DNA from: Mycobacterium sp. PSTR-4-N
Lineage (GTDB): Bacteria > Actinomycetota > Actinomycetes > Mycobacteriales > Mycobacteriaceae
NCBI RefSeq assembly: GCF_022348085.1
Contig: NZ_JAKRFN010000016.1
Location: forward strand, 62,001 to 126,000
Direction: 5' to 3'
Length of the DNA: 64,000 bases
Shown here: in pieces, positions 44,977-53,054 of the stretch
Position numbering within the stretch: the first letter of the stretch is position 1
Layout: every line of letters begins with the position of its first letter
The notes under the pieces: generated by a model
Databases searched by the model: none
What the model saw: only the letters and a program-made list of their open reading frames with translations
Told to the model about the DNA's origin: nothing
Position numbers and translations under genes: made by a program

Positions 44977-45208
44977 GCCGGGCGTCGACTGGATTCACGC
45001 GTCGATCTCCTACCACCAGTCCTGGCGCATGCCGACCTACGGCGATCTCAAGCAGATGCACGCCGCGGTGTTCGAGCAGGGTCACGCCTATCAGTGCTTC
45101 GTGCCACCGGGTGAGCACGTCAACATCACGGCCAACGTGCTGCACCTCTGGGGGCGGCTCGACGGACAGCCAGCACTACCGAACTTCGGACGAATGGGGA
45201 CGATCTGA
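44951..45208 (+). CDS. Conserved phage protein; start uncertain (TTG or frameshift)
   Basis: 85 residues if read from a TTG at 44951, which has no ribosome site. The body (VDWIHASISYHQSWRMPTYG, DLKQMHAAVFEQGHAYQCF, PPGEHVNITANVLHLWGRLD) matches a type I recall from many actinophages. The expected N-terminus lies in the preceding frame, suggesting a +1 frameshift or an assembly error. Function unknown. Confidence 0.7.
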   Translation: MVSFDPDSEPGVDWIHASISYHQSWRMPTYGDLKQMHAAVFEQGHAYQCFVPPGEHVNITANVLHLWGRLDGQPALPNFGRMGTI

Positions 45209-45504
45209 TGACCTTGACCGCCAAGCAGAAGGCCTGGGACACAACGAAGGCCGCCCAGCGCGAGGAACGTCGCCGGCCGATGCTGCCGAACGTGATGGTG
45301 GGACTTGATGACCGCGTGGTCCGCACAGGCAGCTACTACCGCGACGCCGGTCATGGCCGCGGTGTGCGCACGCCGGTCATGCCGACAGGACGACCGCGCG
45401 GCACGTGCCCCGACTGCCCGCACACCTGGAAGCACCACACCGAGGCGGGGAACTGCCGGCCTGGGTGTGAGTGCACGAACGGGGCAGCGAGGGCAGCAGC
45501 GTGA
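45208..45504 (+). CDS. Phage protein with C-terminal Cys motif
   Basis: 98 residues; the ATG shares one base with the preceding stop. Basic N-terminus (KQKAWDTTKAAQREERRRP) and a C-terminal CPDCPHTWKHHTEAGNCRPG, a probable zinc site. Function unknown. Confidence 0.72.
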   Translation: MTLTAKQKAWDTTKAAQREERRRPMLPNVMVGLDDRVVRTGSYYRDAGHGRGVRTPVMPTGRPRGTCPDCPHTWKHHTEAGNCRPGCECTNGAARAAA

Positions 45505-45746
45505 AGGTGCTCACCGTCAAGGTCTACAAGTGCGCACCGGGCGCTCGGGGTTCTCGTGGTCAACGGTGGCGCTGGAAGGCATTCGCACAGAACGGCCGCA
45601 CGATGGCCACCAGCGGCGAGGCGTACACCAACGAGGCCGACTGTCTCGATGCTGTGCAGACGGTGTTCGGTGCTGAGACGCGAGTGTGGCGCCAGCACCC
45701 GACCGAACCGACTGTCGCGCTGCGGGATGGTGACCCGGCCGCATGA
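45501..45746 (+). CDS. YegP/DUF1508-like small protein
   Basis: 81 residues from a GTG at 45501. RWRWKAFAQNGRTMATSGEA, then YTNEADCLDAVQTVFG resembles one YegP/DUF1508 repeat, the small beta-beta-alpha fold usually found as tandem pairs. The fit is from pattern alone. Role in the phage unknown. Confidence 0.68.
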   Translation: MKVLTVKVYKCAPGARGSRGQRWRWKAFAQNGRTMATSGEAYTNEADCLDAVQTVFGAETRVWRQHPTEPTVALRDGDPAA

Positions 45747-45961
45747 TCCGCGCCTACCTCCACCGCGGCGCCCACCGTGCCAACCGATTCAGCGTGCGGG
45801 TGGCGGATGTGCAGGCGGCGGTGCGTCGAGCGGAATTGGACCGGCAAGGGCTCGTGGAGATTGACGGAAAGCTCTACTACCAGCTTCGGAATGTCCGCAT
45901 CGCCGTTGCTGATTGGGAGCCCGACAGCACGCCGTTCGTGGTGGTGAGCGCCGATGCCTGA
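45743..45961 (+). CDS. Small phage protein, unknown
   Basis: 72 residues. HRANRFSVRVADVQAAVRRA, then LVEIDGKLYYQLRNVRIAVA. It overlaps the DNA methyltransferase by 8 bases. No family recognised. Confidence 0.7.
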   Translation: MIRAYLHRGAHRANRFSVRVADVQAAVRRAELDRQGLVEIDGKLYYQLRNVRIAVADWEPDSTPFVVVSADA

Positions 45962-47318
45962 GCCGTACTACGCCGACGACGCGGTGACGCTGTATCACGG
46001 TGACTGCCTCGACGTCCTTGCCGAGCTGCCCGACGCGAGCGTCGATGCGATTATCACTGACCCTCCCTACGGAATCTCGTTCATGGGCAAGGAATGGGAT
46101 GGTGCGGCAATTCGTGCTGCGGCACAACGTGACCGCGAAGCCCGAAAGTCGCTCGGTCCAGAATCTGCGACACGCCCCGGCCGCGCGCAACCACGCTCGA
46201 AGTCTGCCTACGGGAACGAAGCCATCATCGCCGGGCCTGTGCGCGGCGGGCGCGACTTCCAAGACTGGTGCGAGCAATGGGCTAGCGAATGCCTGCGCAT
46301 CCTCAAACCCGGCGGGCACCTACTGAGCTTTGGAGGCTCACGTACCTGGCACCGGCTCGCGGCTGCGGTTGAGGACGTCGGGTTCGAGATGCGCGACAGC
46401 ATCGCGTGGCTGTACGGCTCGGGGTTTCCGAAGTCGCTGAACCTCGAGCGGTGCAAGGCGCGGCACGACGGCAGCGGCCGGTGTGTCCATCCGGCCGGAC
46501 ACCGCACGCCGTGCCGGTTCGCGCGTGCGGGCGAGCAGTCCGACGTTGACCACTGGCAAGGCTGGGGCACCGCTCTCAAGCCTTCCTTCGAGCCGATCGT
46601 CGTCGGACGCAAGCCCCTCAAGGGCACGGTAGCGGCCAACGTGCTCGCCCACGGCACTGGCGCGCTGAACATCGACGCCTGCCGGGTGCAGTACGTCAGC
46701 GAGGCCGACCGTGATCAGACTCGCGTGCCGACACCGATTCAACACAACGACGCTCGTGGGGTCTACATGTCCGGCACCGGCGTCGGGCGCACGGGTGAAG
46801 TGTTTAAGCCCGCCGACGGGGGTCGTTGGCCCACCAACGTCGTGCTCGACGGCGACCAGGCCGACGCGCTCGACAGGCAGAGTGGCGTGCTCAAGTCGGG
46901 CGCCAACCCGACGCGCCGCAGCAGCGACAAGTTCCGCAACGCCTACGGCGACTTCGCGGGCCAGCAGGAATGTGTTGCGCACCGCGGCGCCGACGAGGGT
47001 GGGGCATCCCGGTTCTTCCCGGTGTTCCGCTACGAGGCCAAGGCGGCGAGCTCAGAACGGCCAAGCGTCAACGGAATCGCGCACCCGACCGTCAAGCCGC
47101 TCGACCTCATGCGGTGGCTCGTGCGCCTCGTCACGCCGCCTGGCGGCATCGTCCTTGACCCGTTCGCCGGCAGCGGCACCACCGCCGAAGCGTGCGTCCA
47201 TGAGCACATGCGCTGCATCACCATCGAGCGCGAGGCCGACTACCTGCCGCTGATCGTCGCGCGGCTGAGTAAGCCCATGGCGGTCGGATTCGACTTCGGG
47301 GAGGCCCTCGATGCCTGA
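45954..47318 (+). CDS. DNA N4/N6 methyltransferase
   Basis: 454 residues. Motif IV DPPYGISFMGKEWDG is near residue 37, and motif I DPFAGSGTTAEACV lies near the C-terminus, so the order is beta-class (as in many orphan phage enzymes acting on adenine N6 or cytosine N4). HPTVKPLDLMRWLVRLVTPP precedes motif I. A long middle region includes a Cys/His cluster (CVHPAGHRTPCRF) that may bind zinc. No restriction enzyme partner is visible; protection against host restriction is the likely role. Confidence 0.92.
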   Translation: MPEPYYADDAVTLYHGDCLDVLAELPDASVDAIITDPPYGISFMGKEWDGAAIRAAAQRDREARKSLGPESATRPGRAQPRSKSAYGNEAIIAGPVRGGRDFQDWCEQWASECLRILKPGGHLLSFGGSRTWHRLAAAVEDVGFEMRDSIAWLYGSGFPKSLNLERCKARHDGSGRCVHPAGHRTPCRFARAGEQSDVDHWQGWGTALKPSFEPIVVGRKPLKGTVAANVLAHGTGALNIDACRVQYVSEADRDQTRVPTPIQHNDARGVYMSGTGVGRTGEVFKPADGGRWPTNVVLDGDQADALDRQSGVLKSGANPTRRSSDKFRNAYGDFAGQQECVAHRGADEGGASRFFPVFRYEAKAASSERPSVNGIAHPTVKPLDLMRWLVRLVTPPGGIVLDPFAGSGTTAEACVHEHMRCITIEREADYLPLIVARLSKPMAVGFDFGEALDA

Positions 47319-47463
47319 CCGCGAAACCCGCGCCGCCCGCTACGTGGCCGGCAAGTGCGTCGAATGCGGCGAGCGTGAGCACAGCGCCGGGCGTACGCGG
47401 TGTGCGACGTGTCATGGGGCCTGGGCGCGGGGGGAAATGACAACGACGGAGGTGTCAACCTAG
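47311..47463 (+). CDS. Small zinc-ribbon phage protein
   Basis: 50 residues. One compact zinc ribbon: CVECGEREHSAGRTRCATCH. The ATG at 47311 overlaps the methyltransferase by 8 bases, and the TAG shares one base with the next GTG. Its own ribosome site was not seen. Confidence 0.68.
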   Translation: MPDRETRAARYVAGKCVECGEREHSAGRTRCATCHGAWARGEMTTTEVST

Positions 47464-48278
47464 TGCCGCATTTTCGGGTCGACGACGGCCTTGATGGGCA
47501 TCCGAAAGCTCAGCGCGCAGGCGATGAGGCGCTCGGAATGTGGCTGCGCGCGGGCTCTTGGTGCATGCGCTATCTCACCGACGGATTCATCCCCGAATGG
47601 TGGGTTCGGCAACAGCCCAAGGGGATCGCGAAGGCCAAGCGCCTTGTCGAGGCTGGCTTCTGGCACGCCGCCGAACAGGCAGGTGAGAAGGGGTGGCAGT
47701 TTCACGAGTTCCTCGGCCCGGGCCGCCAGGACAGCCGCGAGAAGATCGAGGCCGAGCGAGAAGCGGCCCGACTCCGCAAAGCCAAGTCACGTCAAGGGTC
47801 ACAACAGGAGTCACGGCGTGACACACCGCGTGACGGACGCCGAACCCCCGGTACCAACCCAACCCAACCCAACCCAGAAGAGAACTCACCTACCGAGGAA
47901 AGCTCGCCAAACGTAGGCGGCGACGAGCGCGGCCTGTCGGCCCCAGTGGCCCCCAGCGCCTCCCGGCTCGTCTCGACGCTGATCCCGCCGACGATCCCCG
48001 ACTCGGTGCGCGCCGGTCTGCGCATCCAGGCCAGCCAGCTCATCAACGGCGACCGGCTCGACGGCGACATCGTGGCCGAGGCGCTGCGCCGCTGGCTCGG
48101 CAAGCCCGGCTCGGGAGTGGGCCTGCTGCCATCGCTGGCCGCCGACGTGGTCCGAGAGCGCGCAGCACCCGCGACCGCGAACGGCGGCAGCAAGCTCCGC
48201 GCCGTCGCCAACCTCGCCGCACGCCAACGCGCCGCCGAAAAAGCCCACACCGACACGCAACTCAGGGAGCTCGAATGA
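47463..48278 (+). CDS. Phage replication initiator-like protein
   Basis: 271 residues from a GTG at 47463 with GGAGG 8 bases upstream. The N-terminal winged-helix-like domain (PHFRVDDGLDGHPKAQRAGD, ALGMWLRAGSWCMRYLTDGF, GWQFHEFLGPGRQDSREKIE) matches the actinophage replisome-organiser type. A low-complexity linker and a helical C-terminal domain (RAGLRIQASQLINGDRLDGD) follow. It probably opens the phage origin and recruits host helicase with the next gene product. Confidence 0.82.
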   Translation: MPHFRVDDGLDGHPKAQRAGDEALGMWLRAGSWCMRYLTDGFIPEWWVRQQPKGIAKAKRLVEAGFWHAAEQAGEKGWQFHEFLGPGRQDSREKIEAEREAARLRKAKSRQGSQQESRRDTPRDGRRTPGTNPTQPNPEENSPTEESSPNVGGDERGLSAPVAPSASRLVSTLIPPTIPDSVRAGLRIQASQLINGDRLDGDIVAEALRRWLGKPGSGVGLLPSLAADVVRERAAPATANGGSKLRAVANLAARQRAAEKAHTDTQLRELE

Positions 48279-48655
48279 TCACCACCGCAGACGCCCTCGA
48301 TGTCATGACCGTCGTCGCGGCTTGCCACCGCCGCACCGCGCCACGCATGGACGACGAGGAAGCCACGCTCGCCACCGCGACGATCTGGGCCGAGCTGTTC
48401 AACGAATACCGGCTGACGCTGCCCGATCTCGTCAAGGGCGTGAAAAAGCGCGCACTCACCCACGCTGACGCACCCGAGCCGGCCGAGATCATCCACTTCG
48501 CTCGGGAGGTCCGACGAGACCGTCGCGACCGCAGCTCGGACCGCAGCGACCTCGAGGCGCTCGGGGAGTCGAAGTCCAACGACGCCGCGGTGCTCGCTCA
48601 GATCCGCCGGCGCACTGGGGTGGCGCTGCCAGGCAAGGCGGTCGGCAATGCCTGA
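48275..48655 (+). CDS. Probable helicase-loader-like phage protein
   Basis: 126 residues. Helical N-terminal domain (TVVAACHRRTAPRMDDEEAT, TIWAELFNEYRLTLPDLVKG, APEPAEIIHFAREVRRDR) like the small replication proteins that sit after phage initiators. Coupled to the initiator by a 4-base overlap. The assignment is by position and helical pattern; no ATPase motif is present. Confidence 0.68.
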   Translation: MITTADALDVMTVVAACHRRTAPRMDDEEATLATATIWAELFNEYRLTLPDLVKGVKKRALTHADAPEPAEIIHFAREVRRDRRDRSSDRSDLEALGESKSNDAAVLAQIRRRTGVALPGKAVGNA

Positions 48656-48968
48656 GACGCGAGCATCCCTCACCGACTGCGAGGACAACGACGACTACGC
48701 CGCACTCGCAGCCCAGCGCGTCATCGACGACCCCCAGGCGATGTTTTGGGCGATCGGGGGAACCGATGACGACGGCGAGCGAACCCTCGAATACGCGATC
48801 GAGCCTGACCGGGGTGGCTGCGCGCGGGCCCTCACCGATGAGCTCTACAACGCGATCGAGGATCTGCCCGACTACCGCGACGGTGCGGCGATCATCGTGC
48901 GCGAGGTCCGTTATGGGCCATGGCGCTACGTCACGCCAGACGAGATCCGCCGGGGTGATGCGCTGTGA
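48648..48968 (+). CDS. Acidic phage protein, unknown
   Basis: 106 residues, strongly acidic. DDPQAMFWAIGGTDDDGERT and GPWRYVTPDEIRRGDAL stand out. Overlaps the previous gene by 8 bases and the next by 4. No family recognised. Confidence 0.72.
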   Translation: MPETRASLTDCEDNDDYAALAAQRVIDDPQAMFWAIGGTDDDGERTLEYAIEPDRGGCARALTDELYNAIEDLPDYRDGAAIIVREVRYGPWRYVTPDEIRRGDAL

Positions 48969-49186
48969 GCCTCAACCCCGACGGCACCGTCAACCTCGAC
49001 GCCATCGACCCCGCCCAGGCCATCGTCGACTGCGGCCTGTGCGATGACGACGGCTACCGCGGCCTGGTCCTGTGCGACCACGTCGACCACGCCACCGAGT
49101 CGGCGCACGGTCGCGCACTGGCCAAGGCTGAGCTCGAGAAGATCCAGCAGCGGAAGGCTCAGCGGGCGCGGGGGGTCGAGGCATGA
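48965..49186 (+). CDS. Small phage protein, unknown
   Basis: 73 residues from a GTG at 48965. IVDCGLCDDDGYRGLVLCDH carries a loose Cys/His cluster, followed by a charged helix. Function unknown. Confidence 0.7.
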   Translation: MSLNPDGTVNLDAIDPAQAIVDCGLCDDDGYRGLVLCDHVDHATESAHGRALAKAELEKIQQRKAQRARGVEA

Positions 49187-49518
49187 GCGCCCGGGAACTC
49201 GCCGAGCGCGCGGCTGACGAGCTCGCAGCTGGCCTGTCGACGGCATGGGTGCCGGCGGTGGTCGCACTTGCGCTGGAACAGACCCGTGAGCCTGAGCCGA
49301 TCGACGCGGCGAGCCTTGAGCCGCGAGTTGTCGACGATGCCAACGGCCACCTCGACGACTTCCTGGCTCGCGACGTGCGCATGGTGCACTTCGAGGCCAC
49401 TGACGAGTCGGCCTGGTACGCGACGATTGAACTCGCGGACGGCACGATCTGGCAGCTGCACTTCGGTGCTCGAGATCCGAGCCAGCCCGGTTACTCGCGC
49501 TCGGAGCGGATCGCATGA
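49183..49518 (+). CDS. Phage protein, unknown
   Basis: 111 residues. Helical N-terminus (SARELAERAADELAAGL), then a small beta sheet (ESAWYATIELADGTIWQLHF). ATGA overlaps on both sides. Function unknown. Confidence 0.72.
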   Translation: MSARELAERAADELAAGLSTAWVPAVVALALEQTREPEPIDAASLEPRVVDDANGHLDDFLARDVRMVHFEATDESAWYATIELADGTIWQLHFGARDPSQPGYSRSERIA

Positions 49519-49679
49519 CCGCCACGATGCCCCGCGCTGAGGCTGAGCGAGCCCAGGACGAACGAACCCCCCTCCCGGCGTGGGAACGGATGGCCCGACG
49601 CGGCACAGGCCAATTCAGCCCGTTTCTCGCCCGCCGCCGACGACGCACGCGCAGGAGTGCTTGGGGGTGGGGGCGGTGA
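49515..49679 (+). CDS. Small basic phage protein
   Basis: 54 residues with a strongly basic C-terminus (FLARRRRRTRRSAWGWGR), possibly DNA binding. Supported by 4-base overlaps at both ends rather than by homology. Confidence 0.6.
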   Translation: MTATMPRAEAERAQDERTPLPAWERMARRGTGQFSPFLARRRRRTRRSAWGWGR

Positions 49680-49903
49680 GCGCGCACACCGAGGGCCTCG
49701 CTGAGCGCCTGATGCCCCTCGCTGACCTTCTGGGCGAGATGACCACGACCGCCGAAACGGGTCTATGGCGATTCCGCTGCCAACTCGGCGACGCAGGCTA
49801 CGTCGACATCACCTATCGCTTCCGACCCGCCGATCTCGATGATGCCGCACGCACGGAACTGCTGACCCTTGCTACCCGCCTGGTGAATTGGAGCCACGAA
49901 TGA
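49676..49903 (+). CDS. Small phage protein, unknown
   Basis: 75 residues from a GTG at 49676. GLWRFRCQLGDAGYVDITYR then a helix (DDAARTELLTLATRLVNW). Function unknown. Confidence 0.7.
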   Translation: MSAHTEGLAERLMPLADLLGEMTTTAETGLWRFRCQLGDAGYVDITYRFRPADLDDAARTELLTLATRLVNWSHE

Positions 49904-50160
49904 AGCAACTGCCCGCCGGACAGGGGCGCGACCACATGTGCCTGTTCGACAACCAATGGCGGCTGATCTGGGACTCGGCCACCGCGACAACGCCCGCATA
50001 CCAGCACATCGCGAACTGGGTGCACGCCGTCATCGACCACGCCGACGGCACGCGATGGGTCGGCCAGCTGTACCGATGCGCCGAGGGTGTCCGGCGGTGG
50101 TCGATGGAAGACCTGAGCCGCGTGCTCGTGTGGCCCAATCCGATTCTGGAGGCGATGTGA
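49900..50160 (+). CDS. Small phage protein, unknown
   Basis: 86 residues from the ATG at 49900. Trp-rich: CLFDNQWRLIWDSATATTPA, then ADGTRWVGQLYRCAEGVRRW. Function unknown. Confidence 0.7.
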   Translation: MKQLPAGQGRDHMCLFDNQWRLIWDSATATTPAYQHIANWVHAVIDHADGTRWVGQLYRCAEGVRRWSMEDLSRVLVWPNPILEAM

Positions 50161-50708
50161 AGGTCCACCTGACACCCAACTTGAGCACGTTCGTGACCTA
50201 CGAGCCGCCCGAGCCGATGTTCCGCGACACCATCCTCGCGTTCCAGGCGCTCACCGCACCGCAATGGGTCGCGCTGATCGAACCCGACCCCCTCGGCCCG
50301 GTGAATCGCATCGTCTCGCTGATGCGCAACGACGAGCGCATCAAGTCCCTACTGTGCCACGTGCCCGAGGGTGCGGATGTCGAGGTGGTGCGTGACGAGG
50401 GTGGCTATCGGATAGATGACCTGTTCGCGCTCAAGGATCTGCAATGGCGGCCAGGTGGGTACGGTCAGAATGTCGCAACGGCGCATGTGCCATTCCGTTC
50501 CGCGGGCTGGCGCATCGAAATCAACGGCCGCACAGTCCTCGCCGTCGCCGACGCCGAGATGCGCACGCCCTACACGCCACCACCCCCGCCCCCACTCTGG
50601 CACCGCATGCGCACCGCCCTACGCGAACAGCTGCGGGCTGACGTGGACGCGGTTGCCAAGCGGCTGGGGTTCCATCGGATCGATGAGTGTGGGGGGTGGG
50701 ACGAGTGA
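50157..50708 (+). CDS. Phage protein, unknown
   Basis: 183 residues from a GTG at 50157. It contains TAPQWVALIEPDPLGPVNR and RSAGWRIEINGRTVLAVAD, a Pro-rich linker and a basic helical tail (LWHRMRTALREQLRADVDAV). Coupled by 4-base overlaps. No family recognised. Confidence 0.72.
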   Translation: MKVHLTPNLSTFVTYEPPEPMFRDTILAFQALTAPQWVALIEPDPLGPVNRIVSLMRNDERIKSLLCHVPEGADVEVVRDEGGYRIDDLFALKDLQWRPGGYGQNVATAHVPFRSAGWRIEINGRTVLAVADAEMRTPYTPPPPPPLWHRMRTALREQLRADVDAVAKRLGFHRIDECGGWDE

Positions 50709-51163
50709 ACACGATCCGCGTTATCAGAGATCACGGTCATCACATCCAGGTCGCCGGCGACGAGGACGACCGCCACTACCGCATCGTCTGCCCCGACGGT
50801 GGGGCGAACTGCGAATGCTGGGTCGAGTGCCAGCAGACGCACCGGTGTAACTGCGTCGACGAACACGGGCACGACGACGGGGTGCTGTGTCCGCCCGATT
50901 GCGACGAGGACCATTCGACGGAATGCACTGAATGGCTCGATCGCGAAGACGGCGAAATGCACGGCGAGGAACACCGCTGGGTCGCCGGGATGATCTGCAT
51001 TCGCGACATGGGCTGCTGGATGCCCGAGTGGGACATTGAGTTTGACCAGATCAATTACCGCGAGCTCTACCCGCCCGGCGTCTACGACTTCGACTACGAA
51101 GACCCCGACGACGACATGGGCGGCTGTCTGTACGTCCTGACGATGCGGTCGGCGACGTCATGA
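50705..51163 (+). CDS. Cys/Asp-rich phage protein
   Basis: 152 residues with about a dozen cysteines: CPDGGANCECWVECQQTHRC, NCVDEHGHDDGVLCPPDC. Probably a metal-binding or disulphide-free zinc protein of the cytoplasm. Function unknown. Confidence 0.72.
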   Translation: MNTIRVIRDHGHHIQVAGDEDDRHYRIVCPDGGANCECWVECQQTHRCNCVDEHGHDDGVLCPPDCDEDHSTECTEWLDREDGEMHGEEHRWVAGMICIRDMGCWMPEWDIEFDQINYRELYPPGVYDFDYEDPDDDMGGCLYVLTMRSATS

Positions 51164-51315
51164 GCGGCACCCCCGACCCCTACGTCTGCATGGCCATCCA
51201 CCCCGGCCGCTGCGGCATCGAGGGCACGGGTAGCTGGCTCTCGCATCGGTGCATCGAGGACGAGGGGCACGGCGAGCTGTGTGAGTGCGTGTGTGGGGAG
51301 AGGTGGGGGGAGTGA
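51160..51315 (+). CDS. Small Cys-rich phage protein
   Basis: 51 residues: CMAIHPGRCGIEGTGSWLSH, then CIEDEGHGELCECVCGERW. Six Cys and three His in a compact zinc-binding-like pattern. 4-base overlaps at both ends. Confidence 0.66.
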   Translation: MSGTPDPYVCMAIHPGRCGIEGTGSWLSHRCIEDEGHGELCECVCGERWGE

Positions 51316-51569
51316 GCGACAAGTTCACCATCTACAAGATCGACGACGGCTACCACTTGCCCTGGAACGTCGACTATCCGACCGGATTCGACGAAAACGA
51401 GGACGGCGCGGCCTGCGAGACATTCGAGGATGCGATCGCCGCGTTCATCGAGGCATCTGAGCGGCGGTGCATCACCTGCGACCGTGGGGCCGTGGAGGAT
51501 CGACCGTGGGGCTGGGAGTGCACCGCATGCGGCTCATACGACGTCGCGGTGGGGTGCGTGAAGCCATGA
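51312..51569 (+). CDS. Small phage protein with zinc ribbon; paralogue of 36936/40172 products
   Basis: 85 residues from a GTG at 51312. The N-terminal part (KFTIYKIDDGYHLPWNVDYP, then CETFEDAIAAFIEAS) repeats the layout of the products at 36936 and 40172. A C-terminal zinc ribbon (CITCDRGAVEDRPWGWECTA, CGSYD) has been added. Function unknown. Confidence 0.7.
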   Translation: MSDKFTIYKIDDGYHLPWNVDYPTGFDENEDGAACETFEDAIAAFIEASERRCITCDRGAVEDRPWGWECTACGSYDVAVGCVKP

Positions 51570-51733
51570 ACCACTGGGGATTCTGCGACCGCTGCGGCAC
51601 CATGACCGAGTTCCCGGCGTGGAAAGTGCGCGTGTGCCACGCGTGCGAATTGGGGATGAACTCGATTGCTGCCGCGCTGACACCGCCATGGTCGCGACCG
51701 ATGACGAGCCGCGAGTTGTGGCTGGCGAATTAG
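51566..51733 (+). CDS. Small zinc-ribbon phage protein
   Basis: 55 residues: FCDRCGTMTEFPAWKVRVCH and CELGMNS form one zinc ribbon. ATG by ATGA overlap. A 44-base gap to the RuvC gene follows with nothing obvious in it. Confidence 0.68.
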   Translation: MNHWGFCDRCGTMTEFPAWKVRVCHACELGMNSIAAALTPPWSRPMTSRELWLAN

Positions 51734-51777
51734 TGGGTACGCATTGAGAAGGGCAACCCTGAGCCGGTGCAGAGGCG

Positions 51778-52377
51778 GTGTGCGTCGTGACCATCGTTTT
51801 GGGCCTAGATCCGTCATTGACATCTACGGGCATCGCCGTGCTGCGCGACGGCATCCCCTGCATGCTCAACTCACTCGGGCACCCGGGCCATGACGCCGAC
51901 AGTTACCTAGTGCGGTCTCGGCGCATCGTCAGCCAGGCGCGTTCGGTGCTGGCCGCGGCCTACATCCGTCCAGACGCGTACGGCGAACCAATCGACCTAG
52001 CCGTCATCGAAGGCCCGTCCTACGGCTCGCAATACGGCGACCAGTGGGATCGCGCCGGCCTCTGGTGGGGGATCTTCTCGGCACTCGCGGCCAAGAAGGT
52101 GCCTATCGCCGTGGTGAGCCCGAAAACGCGCGCCAAGTGGGCAACCGGCAAGGACGTCGAGGGCAACGGCAACAGCAAGAAGCCGGTGGTGTTCGCGGCG
52201 GTCAAGGACGAGTGGACCGACGTGCGCGCGCACATCCGCAACGACGATGTCGCCGACGCCCTCACGATCGCGGCCATGGGTGCGCTGTGGCTGGGTGATC
52301 CGCTGCCGATCCAGGCGCACAAGTGGCGGGTCAAGGGGCTGGAGTCGGTTGCGTGGCCGGAAGGGGTGCGGGTGTGA
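51778..52377 (+). CDS. RuvC-like Holliday junction resolvase
   Basis: 199 residues from GTG 51778; GTG 51787 is equally possible. RNase H-fold resolvase: first Asp in VLGLDPSLTSTGIAV, Glu in LAVIEGPSYGSQYGDQW, and the C-terminal acidic pair in RNDDVADALTIAAMGALW. Phage RuvC enzymes resolve branched DNA before packaging. Confidence 0.87.
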   Translation: MCVVTIVLGLDPSLTSTGIAVLRDGIPCMLNSLGHPGHDADSYLVRSRRIVSQARSVLAAAYIRPDAYGEPIDLAVIEGPSYGSQYGDQWDRAGLWWGIFSALAAKKVPIAVVSPKTRAKWATGKDVEGNGNSKKPVVFAAVKDEWTDVRAHIRNDDVADALTIAAMGALWLGDPLPIQAHKWRVKGLESVAWPEGVRV

Positions 52378-52652
52378 GCGACATTCTGCGAGAGCGCATT
52401 CGCGTGTGTCTCACTGCGTACAGCGTCGAGCCGCCGCCCAACCTCGACATTGATGAGCTCGCTGCCGAGCTGCTCGATGCCGTGCTGCCCGCCAATGACG
52501 ACGACTGCCTAGATGAGCCGATCTTCAGGTCAACCATCTGCGGCATGGGCGTGTGCACCAACTGCTACTGCGACGACTGTAGCTGCTGCATCGGTTGCGG
52601 CCAGATCGACGCCGACATCATCGGATCACACGGCTACTGGTGTGCACTGTGA
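52374..52652 (+). CDS. Cys-rich phage protein
   Basis: 92 residues from a GTG at 52374. Helical N-terminus, then a dense cluster ICGMGVCTNCYCDDCSCCIG with nine Cys, which may coordinate more than one metal. Function unknown. Confidence 0.7.
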   Translation: MSDILRERIRVCLTAYSVEPPPNLDIDELAAELLDAVLPANDDDCLDEPIFRSTICGMGVCTNCYCDDCSCCIGCGQIDADIIGSHGYWCAL

Positions 52653-52819
52653 CCCGCATACCCCCCGCAATCGACGTCGAGCTGCTCGAGCTCGCCGACA
52701 AGATCGCGGGCAAGGACACGACGCTCATCGACGCGATGGGTTGGGCGAGGGCGGATTACGTGTCAGCTATTCACGCCAGGTTGCGGTGCAAGTGGAGGGA
52801 GTCGGTACATGCTGGTTGA
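52649..52819 (+). CDS. Small phage protein, unknown
   Basis: 56 residues from a GTG at 52649, helical and charged (IDVELLELADKIAGKDTTLI, DAMGWARADYVSAIHARLRC). Coupled to the previous gene by 4 bases; overlaps the next by 11. Confidence 0.66.
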   Translation: MTRIPPAIDVELLELADKIAGKDTTLIDAMGWARADYVSAIHARLRCKWRESVHAG

Positions 52820-53054
52820 GCAGTTCACCGCGACGGCGATATGCCCGAAGTGCGGGGCCTGCGATGTGCACCCGTTCCGCATGCCACGCCACGAGCCAAA
52901 GGGCGACAGTCCGCTCGAGCACGCCCAGCGCGCCATCGGTCGCGCCATCGACATCTCGCGGGCGATCACCGGCCTGCCCTCGTACTTCGACCCCGATAAC
53001 GCCGATGTGATGCGCCAGTGCAACCGATGCGAATGGGAGTGGCCCCAGCAATGA
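52809..53054 (+). CDS. Small zinc-ribbon phage protein
   Basis: 81 residues. CPKCGACDVHPFRMPRH near the start and CNRCEWEW at the end form a zinc ribbon with a helical insert. Function unknown. Confidence 0.7.
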   Translation: MLVEQFTATAICPKCGACDVHPFRMPRHEPKGDSPLEHAQRAIGRAIDISRAITGLPSYFDPDNADVMRQCNRCEWEWPQQ

